Shown here piece after piece: positions 1-7,000 of a stretch of 13,913 bases of DNA. This DNA is from an archaeon. Its GTDB lineage: Archaea > Nanobdellota > Nanobdellia > Woesearchaeales > GW2011-AR9. How positions within the stretch are numbered: the stretch's first letter is position 1; each line of letters begins with the position of its first letter. The notes under the pieces are model-generated. The model did not search any database. It was not told the origin of the DNA and saw only the letters and a program-made list of their open reading frames with translations. Location of the stretch: contig JAGVMW010000158.1 of the NCBI GenBank assembly GCA_020053615.1, forward strand, positions 1 to 13,913. The letters run 5' to 3'. Both the position numbers and the translations under genes were made by a program.

Positions 1-96
1 CCGCAGGGGGCAGTTCCCCCTGTCGCTCTCGAAGATATAATCGCAGGGATTTTGACCTGATGATGCTCACCACGCTTCAGAATAGTGAAGTATTAC
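1..96. repeat. Structured intergenic repeat, copy A (3' part, cut by window edge)
   Basis: This is the 3' portion of the element seen complete at 587-885; its 5' half lies outside the window. Shared blocks are TCGCA at 41-45, GGGATTTTGA at 46-55, the 6-nt loop CCTGAT at 56-61, GATGCT at 62-67, GCTTCAG at 74-80 and the terminal GAAGTATTAC ending at 96, against AAAGTATTAC ending at 885 in copy B. A perfect 7-bp hairpin, CAGGGGG/CCCCCTG with loop CAGTT, lies near the start. The element ends 14 nt before the TATA box of the next gene, so it is probably not in that gene's transcript. Which strand is functional is unknown. Confidence 0.7.
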
Positions 97-110
97 TTTG
101 CCATGAAAAG

Positions 111-118
111 TATATAAA
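111..118 (+). promoter_or_regulatory. TATA box (TATATAAA) for the DUF1003 gene
   Basis: TATATAAA starts exactly 30 nt before the ATG at 141. Archaeal transcription usually starts about 25 nt downstream of the TATA box centre, so the mRNA would begin at or very near the ATG and be essentially leaderless. No Shine-Dalgarno sequence is visible, which agrees. Confidence 0.75.
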
Positions 119-140
119 CCAGTGAGTATTCTCCCTACTA

Positions 141-572
141 ATGAAAAAAGAGGCAGGGGCAGAACACAAATGGGCAGAAGAGCATCCTACTCAGCATCCT
201 CATCATCCCATCTTCCACCAAAAGCTGACTTTGGGGCAGAAAGCAGCAGATAAAATTACTTCTTTTGGCGGCAGCTGGACGTTTATGGGCTTATTTGCCT
301 GTGTATTAGTAGCTTGGATAGGAATAAATTCATGGCTCTTGATAGAAAAGCCATTAGACCCTTATCCTTTCATTCTCTTGAACTTAATGTTATCCACCCT
401 GGCGGCAATTCAAGCTCCGGTAATATTGATGTCGCAGAATAGGCAAGCAGAAAGGGACAGAATTGATGCGAAGTATGACCATGCTGTAAACCGGAAAGCA
501 GAACGGGAAATTCAGGTAGTGTATAAAGAATTGCGGGAGATAAAACAGCTTCTGTTGAAATATCAAAAATAA
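141..572 (+). CDS. DUF1003 family membrane protein
   Basis: A 143-aa protein with the layout of the DUF1003 family. It has a polar, His-rich N-terminus (HPTQHPHHP), then a GGSWTF segment leading into TM1 (about residues 46-66). The family-typical DPYPF follows at 73-77, then TM2 (about 76-97) with LNLMLSTLAAIQAPVI, the SQNRQAERDR signature at 98-107, and a charged helical C-terminus. The family is widespread in bacteria and archaea, and its biochemical role is not established, so I give no function beyond small inner-membrane protein. The start is fixed by the TATA box 30 nt upstream. The gene stands alone between repeat copies A and B. Family assignment is confident. Confidence 0.9.
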   Translation: MKKEAGAEHKWAEEHPTQHPHHPIFHQKLTLGQKAADKITSFGGSWTFMGLFACVLVAWIGINSWLLIEKPLDPYPFILLNLMLSTLAAIQAPVILMSQNRQAERDRIDAKYDHAVNRKAEREIQVVYKELREIKQLLLKYQK

Positions 573-578
573 GTATTT

Positions 579-585
579 GAAATAA
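579..585 (+). repeat. Direct repeat GAAATAA, left flank of repeat copy B
   Basis: GAAATAA here is repeated at 886-892, immediately after the right terminal inverted repeat of copy B; on the left a single T separates it from the inverted repeat. This is a candidate target-site duplication of 7 bp. The motif is short and A-rich, so chance is not excluded. Confidence 0.35.
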
Positions 586-586
586 T

Positions 587-885
587 GTAATACTTTAGCT
601 TTAAGAAGCGGTAGCGTCATAAAGTCGAGCTTCTTCGATATATTTCATCGAGCTGACAAGAGGGATGACTCCTACGGAGAATGTCAGCTTTCTAAATACA
701 GTATCTAAAGCGAGAAGACGCTACCGCTTCACGAGAAGCAGGGGAGCACCTGCAAAACTCTCGACGAGACTATCGAAAGCTCGGCGTTCCCGGATGGAGC
801 GTCCCCTCGCGACGAGCTTTCTTCTGTTTTCGCATGAGTTTTGCCCTGATGGTGCTGCCCCTGCTTCAGAAAGCTAAAGTATTAC
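587..885. repeat. Structured intergenic repeat, copy B (complete, 299 bp, three-way junction)
   Basis: This element fills most of the gap between the DUF1003 and PAC2 genes. Its ends are perfect 16-bp inverted repeats: GTAATACTTTAGCTTT at 587-602 and AAAGCTAAAGTATTAC at 870-885. Inside are two long arms. Arm 1 is closed by a perfect 14-bp stem, GAAGCGGTAGCGTC (605-618) with GACGCTACCGCTTC (717-730). It contains a further AGCTGACA/TGTCAGCT hairpin (about 651-688) tipped by CTCC/GGAG. Arm 2 (735-867) is described separately. The unpaired junctions are only 2, 4 and 2 nt. The inverted-repeat ends, possible target duplication and repeated occurrence suggest a MITE-like element, but the compensatory changes in arm 2 also fit a conserved non-coding RNA. 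I recognise no known family. Confidence 0.8.
735..867. other. Conserved core (arm 2) of repeat copy B
   Basis: The basal helix is GAAGCAGGGG (735-744) with CCCCTGCTTC (858-867), continued by AGCACC (745-750) with GGTGCT (851-856), with G857 bulged. A 1x6 internal loop follows (T751 opposite CCTGAT 845-850). Next comes a 9-bp helix GCAAAACTC (752-760) with GAGTTTTGC (836-844). Inside lie a TCGA/TCGA hairpin (761-775), AAAGCTCG (776-783) with CGAGCTTT (813-820), and the conserved GCGTTCCCGGATGGAGC block. The same helices and loop geometry recur in copy C with changed but still paired bases, so this is the functional or structural heart of the element. Confidence 0.75.
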
Positions 886-892
886 GAAATAA
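886..892 (+). repeat. Direct repeat GAAATAA, right flank of repeat copy B
   Basis: This is the partner of GAAATAA at 579-585 and directly abuts the right inverted repeat. Together they form a candidate target-site duplication for copy B. Confidence 0.35.
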
Positions 893-915
893 CTGAGCAA
901 AATACTTTCCAAAAC

Positions 916-923
916 TATATAAA
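916..923 (+). promoter_or_regulatory. TATA box (TATATAAA) for the PAC2-family gene
   Basis: TATATAAA starts exactly 30 nt before the ATG at 946, the same spacing as at 111/141. The transcript should be leaderless, which places repeat copy B (ending at 885) upstream of the transcription start and outside this mRNA. Confidence 0.75.
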
Positions 924-945
924 CTACCCTCCAATTCTTCTTTGT

Positions 946-1752
946 ATGTCAATTACATGGGAAATAACGCAGGAAGTTGATAAACTGCCCAAGCTGAATG
1001 ATCCAATTCTTATTGAAGGTCTACCCGGAATAGGAAATGTAGGTAAGCTTACCGTAGATTTTTTGGTGGATGAACTTAAAGCAGTGAAGTTATACTCCTT
1101 CTTCTCGCACAAGTTTCCTCATTCAGTTTTTGTTAATTCCGAGAATTTAATTGAAATCCCTAAATTAAGCATGTATTACAAGAGATTTAATCATGGGGGA
1201 AACAAGAGGGATTTGTTATTGTTAGCGGGAGATATTCAGCCTATCGACGAAGAAGGGTGCTGGAGTTTCTGCGAGGAAATTGTGAAGATAATTAAGCAGT
1301 TCAAATGTAATGAAATAATTACTACCGGTGGAATTGGGTTACAGCATGTTCCGGACAAACCTAAAGTGTATTGCACAGGGAATGATAAAGAATTGTTTCA
1401 GTCATATCTGCAGAAAGGAATGTTGATTGAGAAAAATATTTTTGGTGTAGTTGGTCCTATTGTCGGTGTTTCCGGGATTTTATTAGGGTTGGGAAAGAAA
1501 CGTGGAATAAAAGGAGTAGCCTTACTGGCAGAAACGTTTGGTCATCCCATGTATCTGGGAGCAAAAGGAGCGCAGGAAATTCTTAAAGTGCTGGAGAATC
1601 GCTACAGTTATGGTCTTGATTTGAAAGCAATGGGCAAAGAGATTTTAGCAGTGGAAAAAGAATTGATGAAGAAGACTCAAGAATGGGCGGCGGAAGTGAA
1701 TGCAACTGCCGGTGCTAAAGTAAAGAAGAAGGAAGCGAGTTATATTGGGTAG
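946..1752 (+). CDS. PAC2 family protein (proteasome-assembly-chaperone-like)
   Basis: A 268-aa protein of the PAC2 superfamily, which includes archaeal PbaB-type proteasome assembly chaperones. Motifs in order are IEGLPGIGNVG (residues 23-33), LLLAGDIQP (91-99), ITTGGIG (125-131), GPIVGVSGILLG (170-181) and AETFGHP (195-201). A charged helical tail follows (about 225-268). The expected partner in archaea is the 20S proteasome or its assembly intermediates. However, the C-terminus is ASYIG and lacks the penultimate tyrosine of a canonical HbYX proteasome-docking motif, so which PAC2 subgroup this is remains open. It is cytoplasmic, with no signal or membrane segment. It is transcribed alone from its own TATA box and followed by a T-tract. 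Confidence 0.88.
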   Translation: MSITWEITQEVDKLPKLNDPILIEGLPGIGNVGKLTVDFLVDELKAVKLYSFFSHKFPHSVFVNSENLIEIPKLSMYYKRFNHGGNKRDLLLLAGDIQPIDEEGCWSFCEEIVKIIKQFKCNEIITTGGIGLQHVPDKPKVYCTGNDKELFQSYLQKGMLIEKNIFGVVGPIVGVSGILLGLGKKRGIKGVALLAETFGHPMYLGAKGAQEILKVLENRYSYGLDLKAMGKEILAVEKELMKKTQEWAAEVNATAGAKVKKKEASYIG

Positions 1753-1755
1753 AGA

Positions 1756-1768
1756 TTATTTCTTTTTT
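1756..1768 (+). terminator. T-rich terminator after the PAC2-family gene
   Basis: TTATTTCTTTTTT begins 4 nt after the stop codon, with a second T-run near 1773-1780. Archaeal RNA polymerase commonly terminates on T-tracts without a hairpin. A new TATA box follows at 1805, which agrees with a transcript boundary here. Confidence 0.55.
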
Positions 1769-1804
1769 GGAGTTGTTTTCTAAGACGTTAACCCCATCAC
1801 AACC

Positions 1805-1812
1805 TTTATAAA
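1805..1812 (+). promoter_or_regulatory. TATA box (TTTATAAA) for the surface-protein operon
   Basis: TTTATAAA lies between the PAC2 terminator and the operon. The predicted transcription start is about 1830-1837, roughly 240 nt upstream of the first large gene (ATG 2074). The mRNA leader would therefore contain repeat copy C. The ATG at 1835 is exactly 30 nt from the first T of this box, the same spacing as the two leaderless genes upstream. Confidence 0.65.
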
Positions 1813-1834
1813 GCATTATGATATCCCCTGTCTG

Positions 1835-2077
1835 ATGTGTAAAAAGAGGTACAATGTAGATGTAGATAGAGATATTTATAGAGAGATTTACCCTCAAAAG
1901 AGTTCTTTTTTCAGCTCTACTATGTGTATAGCATCTTCAAAACCCTCGATGGGAATATCGATTGCCCTGCGTTCCCGTATGGAGCAACCTGTTGCATCAG
2001 CAACATTGAGAGACCGCAGTCGAACTTACCTCGCGACGGGCTCACTTCTACAAATAAATGGGGTTTTGACTTTATGA
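1835..2077 (+). CDS. Possible leaderless small ORF / upstream ORF (80 codons)
   Basis: The ORF encodes 80 aa beginning MCKKRYNVDVDRD and ending LLQINGVLTL, with no recognisable domain. For it: its ATG is 30 nt from the TATA box, as in the two leaderless genes upstream, and its stop overlaps the next ATG as ATGA at 2074-2077, the same junction type as at 4065. Against it: most of it runs through structured repeat copy C, and the corresponding part of copy B is also open in the same frame, so openness may be a property of the repeat. If translated, it could couple ribosome passage to unmasking of the ATG at 2074. Alternatively it is simply untranslated leader. Confidence 0.35.
   Translation: MCKKRYNVDVDRDIYREIYPQKSSFFSSTMCIASSKPSMGISIALRSRMEQPVASATLRDRSRTYLATGSLLQINGVLTL
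1896..1911 (+). promoter_or_regulatory. Possible attenuator: weak hairpin plus T-run in the operon leader
   Basis: AAAAG-AGTT-CTTTT (1896-1909) forms a 5-bp hairpin that runs into T6 (1906-1911). T-runs can terminate archaeal transcription, so this could limit readthrough into the operon. The CTTTTTT-C-AG strand (1905-1914) could instead pair with CTAAAAAAG at 2096-2104 inside the next gene. The sequence is A/T-rich and the case is weak. Confidence 0.2.
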
Positions 2078-2089
2078 TGCTATACACAT
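1922..2089 (+). repeat. Structured repeat, copy C (core only), overlapping the operon's first start codon
   Basis: The basal helix is ATGTGTATAGCATC (1922-1935) with GATGCTATACACAT (2076-2089), a perfect 14 bp. A 1x6 internal loop follows (T1936 opposite CTTTAT 2070-2075), then a 9-bp helix TCAAAACCC (1937-1945) with GGGTTTTGA (2061-2069). Next are a TCGAT/ATCGA hairpin (1946-1961), GCCC (1964-1967) with GGGC (2038-2041), the GCGTTCCCGTATGGAGC block (1969-1985), and an extra TGTTGC-ATCA-GCAACA hairpin (1990-2005) absent from copy B. The terminal inverted repeats and arm 1 of copy B are missing. The ATG at 2074-2076 spans the loop and the first helix base, so the fold would mask the start. Orientation is given as that of the operon. 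Confidence 0.75.
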
Positions 2090-4068
2090 TCCTTTCTAAA
2101 AAAGCCCAAGTAACCCTCTTTATCATCATCGGAATACTCCTGCTGTTAGCTTTAATCTTAGTTATCACGCTCAAAACCGAAGTCATCAAATTCAAACCAG
2201 AACAATTACTGCCTACGGAAAAAGGTAAAGTAGAAAGCTTCTTAACTGGTTGTATTGAAAAACTTGGCGGTGAAGCGTTATTCAAAGTTGGTTTACAAGG
2301 CGGGTATATCGAAGTTCCTACTGCTTTAGCTGAAGATAACACCCGCACGCTAAAAACTTCTCCCCTTACTACCGCACCTTATTGGGCCTATGGGCAGGAT
2401 ACGTACATTCCTTCTTTATCTGAAATCAAAACAAGAGTAGACAAATACATCCAACAAAACTTACGCAGCTGCATGCTGGAATGGGAGCCTTTCCAAGGCG
2501 AGTATGATATTATTGAGAAAAGTCCGATAACTGTAAATACTGAATTTGTAGAATCCAAAGTTATCTTTAATGTGCATTGGGATGTAGAAATCAAAGACAA
2601 AGCCGGCGAAGTAGTTACGGAAGTAATTGATCATGTTGCTGAGTCTAATATCAAATTCAAGAAAGTGTACGATACCGCTGTACAGGTAGTTGAGCATGAG
2701 ATGAAAGATTTGAAGTTGGAAGATATCACCCAAGATTTAATTGCGTTAGAGCATCCCGATGTTCCGGTAGTGGGGATGTCATTAAGCTGCAGCAAAGAAA
2801 CATGGGAAGTAGGAAAAGTAAAAACTGCGTTGCAAGGTTTACTCGCTACTAACATTCCACAAATAAAAATCAAAGGTACGGATTTTGTGGAATTCCCGGA
2901 AACTCTGCCTTATTATCAAAATCACTATGTGTGGGATTTAGGAGAAGACGTGCAGCAGCCCAAAGTTAATGTGCAGTTTTTGTTTGATGAAAGAAACCCA
3001 TTTTACTTTGCAGTAACTCCCATCAGCGGAACTAAGATGAAAAGTTCAGGTTTAGGAGGAAGCAGTATGTTGTCCTATCTGTGTATCCAGACCTGGAAAT
3101 TTACTTATGATGTAGTTTATCCAGTACAAGTAAGAATCCGTGATGAAACTACGGGATATAATTTTTATACTGCGTTTACGGTGCACCTAATCAAAAATCA
3201 GAAAAATCGTGTAGTTCCTATGGCTCGTAAATCTTATTATTTTGATAATGCAGAATCAAGTGAGTTATGCCAGAGAGCAAATGTGCCGGTAACTATTGGA
3301 ACACATGAAATTGTAGATAATGGAGCTGAAATAAGTTATACTCAAGATTTGTGGGATGTTAATTTATCGTTTACGTGCATTACTTATCGCTGTGAAATGG
3401 GTTCAAGTGAATATGACTTTGCGGGGTTAGGATTTTCCGGAGTAAGTACGAACCTGCCATATTGTGTAGGAGGAATTCTAAGAGGAACTAAACCAGGTTA
3501 TTTAGAAGATTGGAAGAGGATTGTGACTAAAGCCGGAGATAGGGTAGAGTTGAACCTTAAGCCGGTATACGAATTGCCGGTTAGTAAAATCAAAGTATTC
3601 AAACACGAACTTAAAGATAATAAAGATGTAGAAGCAGCGCTGGAATTAGGCAAGAATGAAATTGTAATGATTAAATTATCGCAGCCTGGCAAGAATTCTA
3701 CGCAGTTTGCTACACCGTTTACATCTATTTTACCTGGAGAGTATCCCTTGCAAGAAGTTGTTGTCTCTAAAGAAATTAATTTGGCGCAGTCAGAACAACA
3801 GAAGCTTCAATTCCTAGCTAAAGCGGATTTTGAATATGACTTAGAAATTAATCTGATTGAGCAGAAGTCTGACGGCAGCGATGCTACGTTTAAAGGCGGG
3901 TATAAAACTAAATGGTATGTTCCATGGGAGCAGTTGAAAAATTCGCCTGCGATTACATTCCATGTGTTTACCAAACAAAATCCTAATGAAGAGGAAAGTG
4001 TAGAATTGATGTTGGGATTAGACGAATATAGCAAGAAAGTGCCTAAACCGGAGTTTAAACCGAAATGA
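2074..4068 (+). CDS. Membrane-anchored extracytoplasmic protein with pilin-like N-terminus
   Basis: A 664-aa protein of unknown function. The N-terminus MMLYTFLSKKAQVTLFIII begins a single hydrophobic helix (about residues 11-33) after two lysines. This is a pilin-like or class III-like anchor of a kind I associate with DPANN surface proteins. The remaining ~630 residues are hydrophilic and probably outside the cell. They start with SFLTGCIEKLGGEALFKVGLQGGYIEVP, then YWAYGQDTYIPSL and YIQQNLRSC, and continue as mostly beta-rich sequence with scattered cysteines. I chose ATG 2074 because the anchor follows directly; an upstream in-frame ATG at 1924 would add 50 residues encoded by the structured repeat. 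ATG 2077 is an equally possible start. The stop overlaps the next gene by 4 nt (ATGA). It is the first large gene of the operon and may anchor the complex. Confidence 0.8.
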   Translation: MMLYTFLSKKAQVTLFIIIGILLLLALILVITLKTEVIKFKPEQLLPTEKGKVESFLTGCIEKLGGEALFKVGLQGGYIEVPTALAEDNTRTLKTSPLTTAPYWAYGQDTYIPSLSEIKTRVDKYIQQNLRSCMLEWEPFQGEYDIIEKSPITVNTEFVESKVIFNVHWDVEIKDKAGEVVTEVIDHVAESNIKFKKVYDTAVQVVEHEMKDLKLEDITQDLIALEHPDVPVVGMSLSCSKETWEVGKVKTALQGLLATNIPQIKIKGTDFVEFPETLPYYQNHYVWDLGEDVQQPKVNVQFLFDERNPFYFAVTPISGTKMKSSGLGGSSMLSYLCIQTWKFTYDVVYPVQVRIRDETTGYNFYTAFTVHLIKNQKNRVVPMARKSYYFDNAESSELCQRANVPVTIGTHEIVDNGAEISYTQDLWDVNLSFTCITYRCEMGSSEYDFAGLGFSGVSTNLPYCVGGILRGTKPGYLEDWKRIVTKAGDRVELNLKPVYELPVSKIKVFKHELKDNKDVEAALELGKNEIVMIKLSQPGKNSTQFATPFTSILPGEYPLQEVVVSKEINLAQSEQQKLQFLAKADFEYDLEINLIEQKSDGSDATFKGGYKTKWYVPWEQLKNSPAITFHVFTKQNPNEEESVELMLGLDEYSKKVPKPEFKPK

Positions 4069-7000
4069 AAGCAATGAGAACTAAGTTAGTACAGCGAATA
4101 TTGGTAGTATTAATGTTAATTCTGCTCATAAACCTTCCTGTCGTTAGCGCATTAGAAATTTCCGGAGTTACGGCTAAAAATATTGCCCAAAATTCAGCCA
4201 CGATAACTTGGAATACTGATGCTGCTGCGGATAGTTTTGTGAGTTATGGTATCGATAAAACTAATCTACAAAAACTTGGCGATGCTAAAGCAGTTAAAGA
4301 GCATATTATTCAATTGTGGGGCTTGAATACCAGCACTACTTACAATTATCTGGTAGAAAGCGGCAATGTTAAATCTGATAATTCCGGCAGTTTGTATTCT
4401 TTTACTACACTTGCACCGGATGTTACGCCACCAGAATTAGTACTGGAAGTTCCAACTGCGGTTAAAGGCGATATGCTGGACGTGGTTGGCTGGACCGAAG
4501 TAGGTATTTCAGTTAAACTGCTGGTGGATGGGGAGTTAGCTGGAACGGCTATTGCTCAGAGTGAAGAGGCGGTAGTTGAAGAAGTGGCAGTTACAGAAGA
4601 GGCAGCAGCTGGAGAGGTTGTAACTACAGAAAGTACACCTGAGGTTACTGCGGATGTTTCAGAAGTAGCAGAAACTGATGTGGTTGGAACTGAAACTGTT
4701 GAAACGGAAACTACAGTGAAAGAAGTGCCTGAAGAATCATCTGAAGAAGCTAATATCGCAGGAGCAGCTACGAGTAAAGCAGTATCTATGTCTTCTGCAA
4801 CCAAGCCAGAAGGAAAGTTTGTGATTCCCAATGTGTTTCTCACCAAGAATGCTTTTTCCAATCTTACGGTAACAGCAACGGACGGTGCGGGAAATTCAGT
4901 CAGCGAAAGTGTAATAGTATGGTCAGATACTTCTAAGCCAATGTTAAACCTAAGCAAGATTCCGGAAATGGTTAGTGGAAGCAGTTTAGAACTTAACGGA
5001 ACTATTTCAGAGAGTGCTTCTTATGAGCTCACCGTTAATAATAAATCAGTATCTAAAAAAGAAAAAACAACTATAATTAAAGAAACCGTGTCATTAAAGG
5101 AAGGAAAAAACTTTATTCAAATTACTGTTGTAGATGAGGCTGGATGGGAAATCAGCGAAAGCTGGGAATTAGTTGCAGACAGCCAGCCGCCCACAGTAAC
5201 ATTTGAGATTACAAAAGGAAACGAATATTATCAAGGCCGAGCTGATTCTGATGTTAAAGGAAAAACCGAGCCTGGCGCTAATGTTTATATTTATGTTTAC
5301 CGCCCTATTGGCTATGAATTCAATCCTGATTTCAAAAGTGCGTGGGCAAAAGGTACTGCTGATGAAAACGGAGAATTTACATTTAACGATATTAACTTTG
5401 AAGGCTTTGGTCCGTTGGATTTAGGAACGTTAGAAAATTTAGCGCCTAAGGAAGTTCCGGCGGATATGCAACAGTATACTATTTTTCCGATAGAAGCAAT
5501 CGCGGAGCAGCAGAAGTGGAGTTATCACGTGTTTGTTATTGCTGAAGATGCCAGTGGCAAGTCTGCATCCGCTCCACCGCAGATAGTTACCATTAATACT
5601 TGTTATTCAGGAAATTTTGATTTTGATGTGCAGTCGTTATCGCAGTTTCAAGCTCCACTACGGTTGACTCCAGAGTTGGTTGATCAAGGCCGGGAAATGG
5701 TTACCGCATTGTTTAATGTTTCTTACCGTGGCGATGCCAGTTCTGGAATTAAAGGGGAGCCGGCATATTCTATTACCGAGGTTGAATTTGAAAAAGCGTG
5801 TACTCCAGGAATGATGGAAGATGACAGCTACAAAGTAGGATGCAGTATACTTCCGCAATATCCTAAGAAATTATCTAATGGAGATTTGACTGCCTGGTAT
5901 ATCACTTACAATTTGCGTCCAGCAGAAAAGCTTAGCGAAAAAGAAGACGGTTTCTGGAAAGATTTCAATAAAAAGCGTATGATAATGTTCCCATTGAAAG
6001 TAACGGTGCATTATACTGAACGTAACTCTGACGGAACGCAGACTGAAGGCAAGACGCAGGTTTCCTGCACCGACTTAAGTTACTTTGCTGATATTCCTGT
6101 CGACAGCAGTGACATGATTCCTGATTTCTTAGCTGATGAAGGGGTTAAAGGGATTAATGCTACTATTAATGCCATCAATAAAGTTATGCCTTACTTGGAG
6201 ACGGCGATTAAAATAGCGGGAATTTCTTGTGTAAGTTCGTTTACGTTAAAGATGGTAGTGCGTTACATAAGGATTGTGACATCGAAGATTGAGGCGTTTG
6301 CAAAGAAGGAATGTCCGTATAATCAAAACGCGTTATTATTGGAAAGCGAGAGAGATGTTATTTGCGGTAAAGGGAATGAAGGGCCGTATGATAAATCTGG
6401 AGCTTGTAAAAGTGGCGCTAATTCCAATGAGAAGAATACATTAGATGATAAATGCCCCGCCACCGCCGGAATGTGGAAAACGGAAACTTATCTCGATCAA
6501 GCTTATAGATGGACTTGTGATAGATTCTTCTGCCGAAAAGTTCCAGCAGGATGGACTGAAGATAAAGAAGTACAAGACATTGAATCAGTAATCCTGAAGC
6601 AAGCACAGTGCACGGCTAGCAGTCGAGGAGTTCCATTAACTCTGATTGAAAATTGTAATGAAGTGATTCAGGAAACAGTTGATCCTAATGTGTATAATTA
6701 TCAAAAAGTGAAAGCACTTAAAGCCGATGGGGCTTTCCCCTGCTATTTGAATAATGTAAACAGCCAATATTATTATCGTGAGCCTAATCAGGATGAAAGC
6801 GGTAAAATTGAATTAGAATGGATTGCTCCGCGTTCTTTAACTCTGAAAGAAAAAGTCGCACCAAAATTATTTGCATTTTGGCCTGAAGGTGCCGATGCGC
6901 CTATCGTAGGAGAAGATAAATCATGTAAGTCTGTATGTAAAAGTAGGTTGGGGTACAAAGCTGATGATGTTAATGGGGCCCCTAGTTTTCGTTCATTAAA

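Noticed and set aside
31..45. Group I intron-like block (AAGATATAATC) in copy A
   Set aside because: It is not present in copies B and C, and no matching P3-P8 core or interrupted host gene is visible.
56..65. C/D box or hammerhead-like CTGATGA in copy A
   Set aside because: Copies B (CTGATGG) and C (TTTATGA) do not keep it, and no paired D box or hammerhead CGAAA arrangement was found. It is part of the conserved internal loop.
665..877. A 70-codon plus-strand ORF inside repeat copy B
   Set aside because: It lies wholly in the folded repeat, has no promoter or ribosome binding site at a suitable distance, and its sequence is explained by the helices. It is mentioned only in the comparison with copy C.
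1715..1752. HbYX proteasome-docking tail on the PAC2 protein
   Set aside because: The last residues are SYIG, so tyrosine is not penultimate.
1924..2073. N-terminal extension of the first operon protein from ATG 1924
   Set aside because: The extra 50 residues are encoded by repeat copy C and would put a polar stretch before a KKAQVTLF-type membrane anchor, which should be close to the N-terminus.
1920..2348. A 142-codon minus-strand ORF
   Set aside because: It overlaps the operon leader and the start of a well-supported gene on the other strand, and no promoter or domain is evident.
4556..4957. A 133-codon minus-strand ORF rich in Ser, Thr, Val and Ala
   Set aside because: It is the reverse reading of the Glu/Val/Thr-rich low-complexity tract of the giant protein, where stop codons are rare on both strands.
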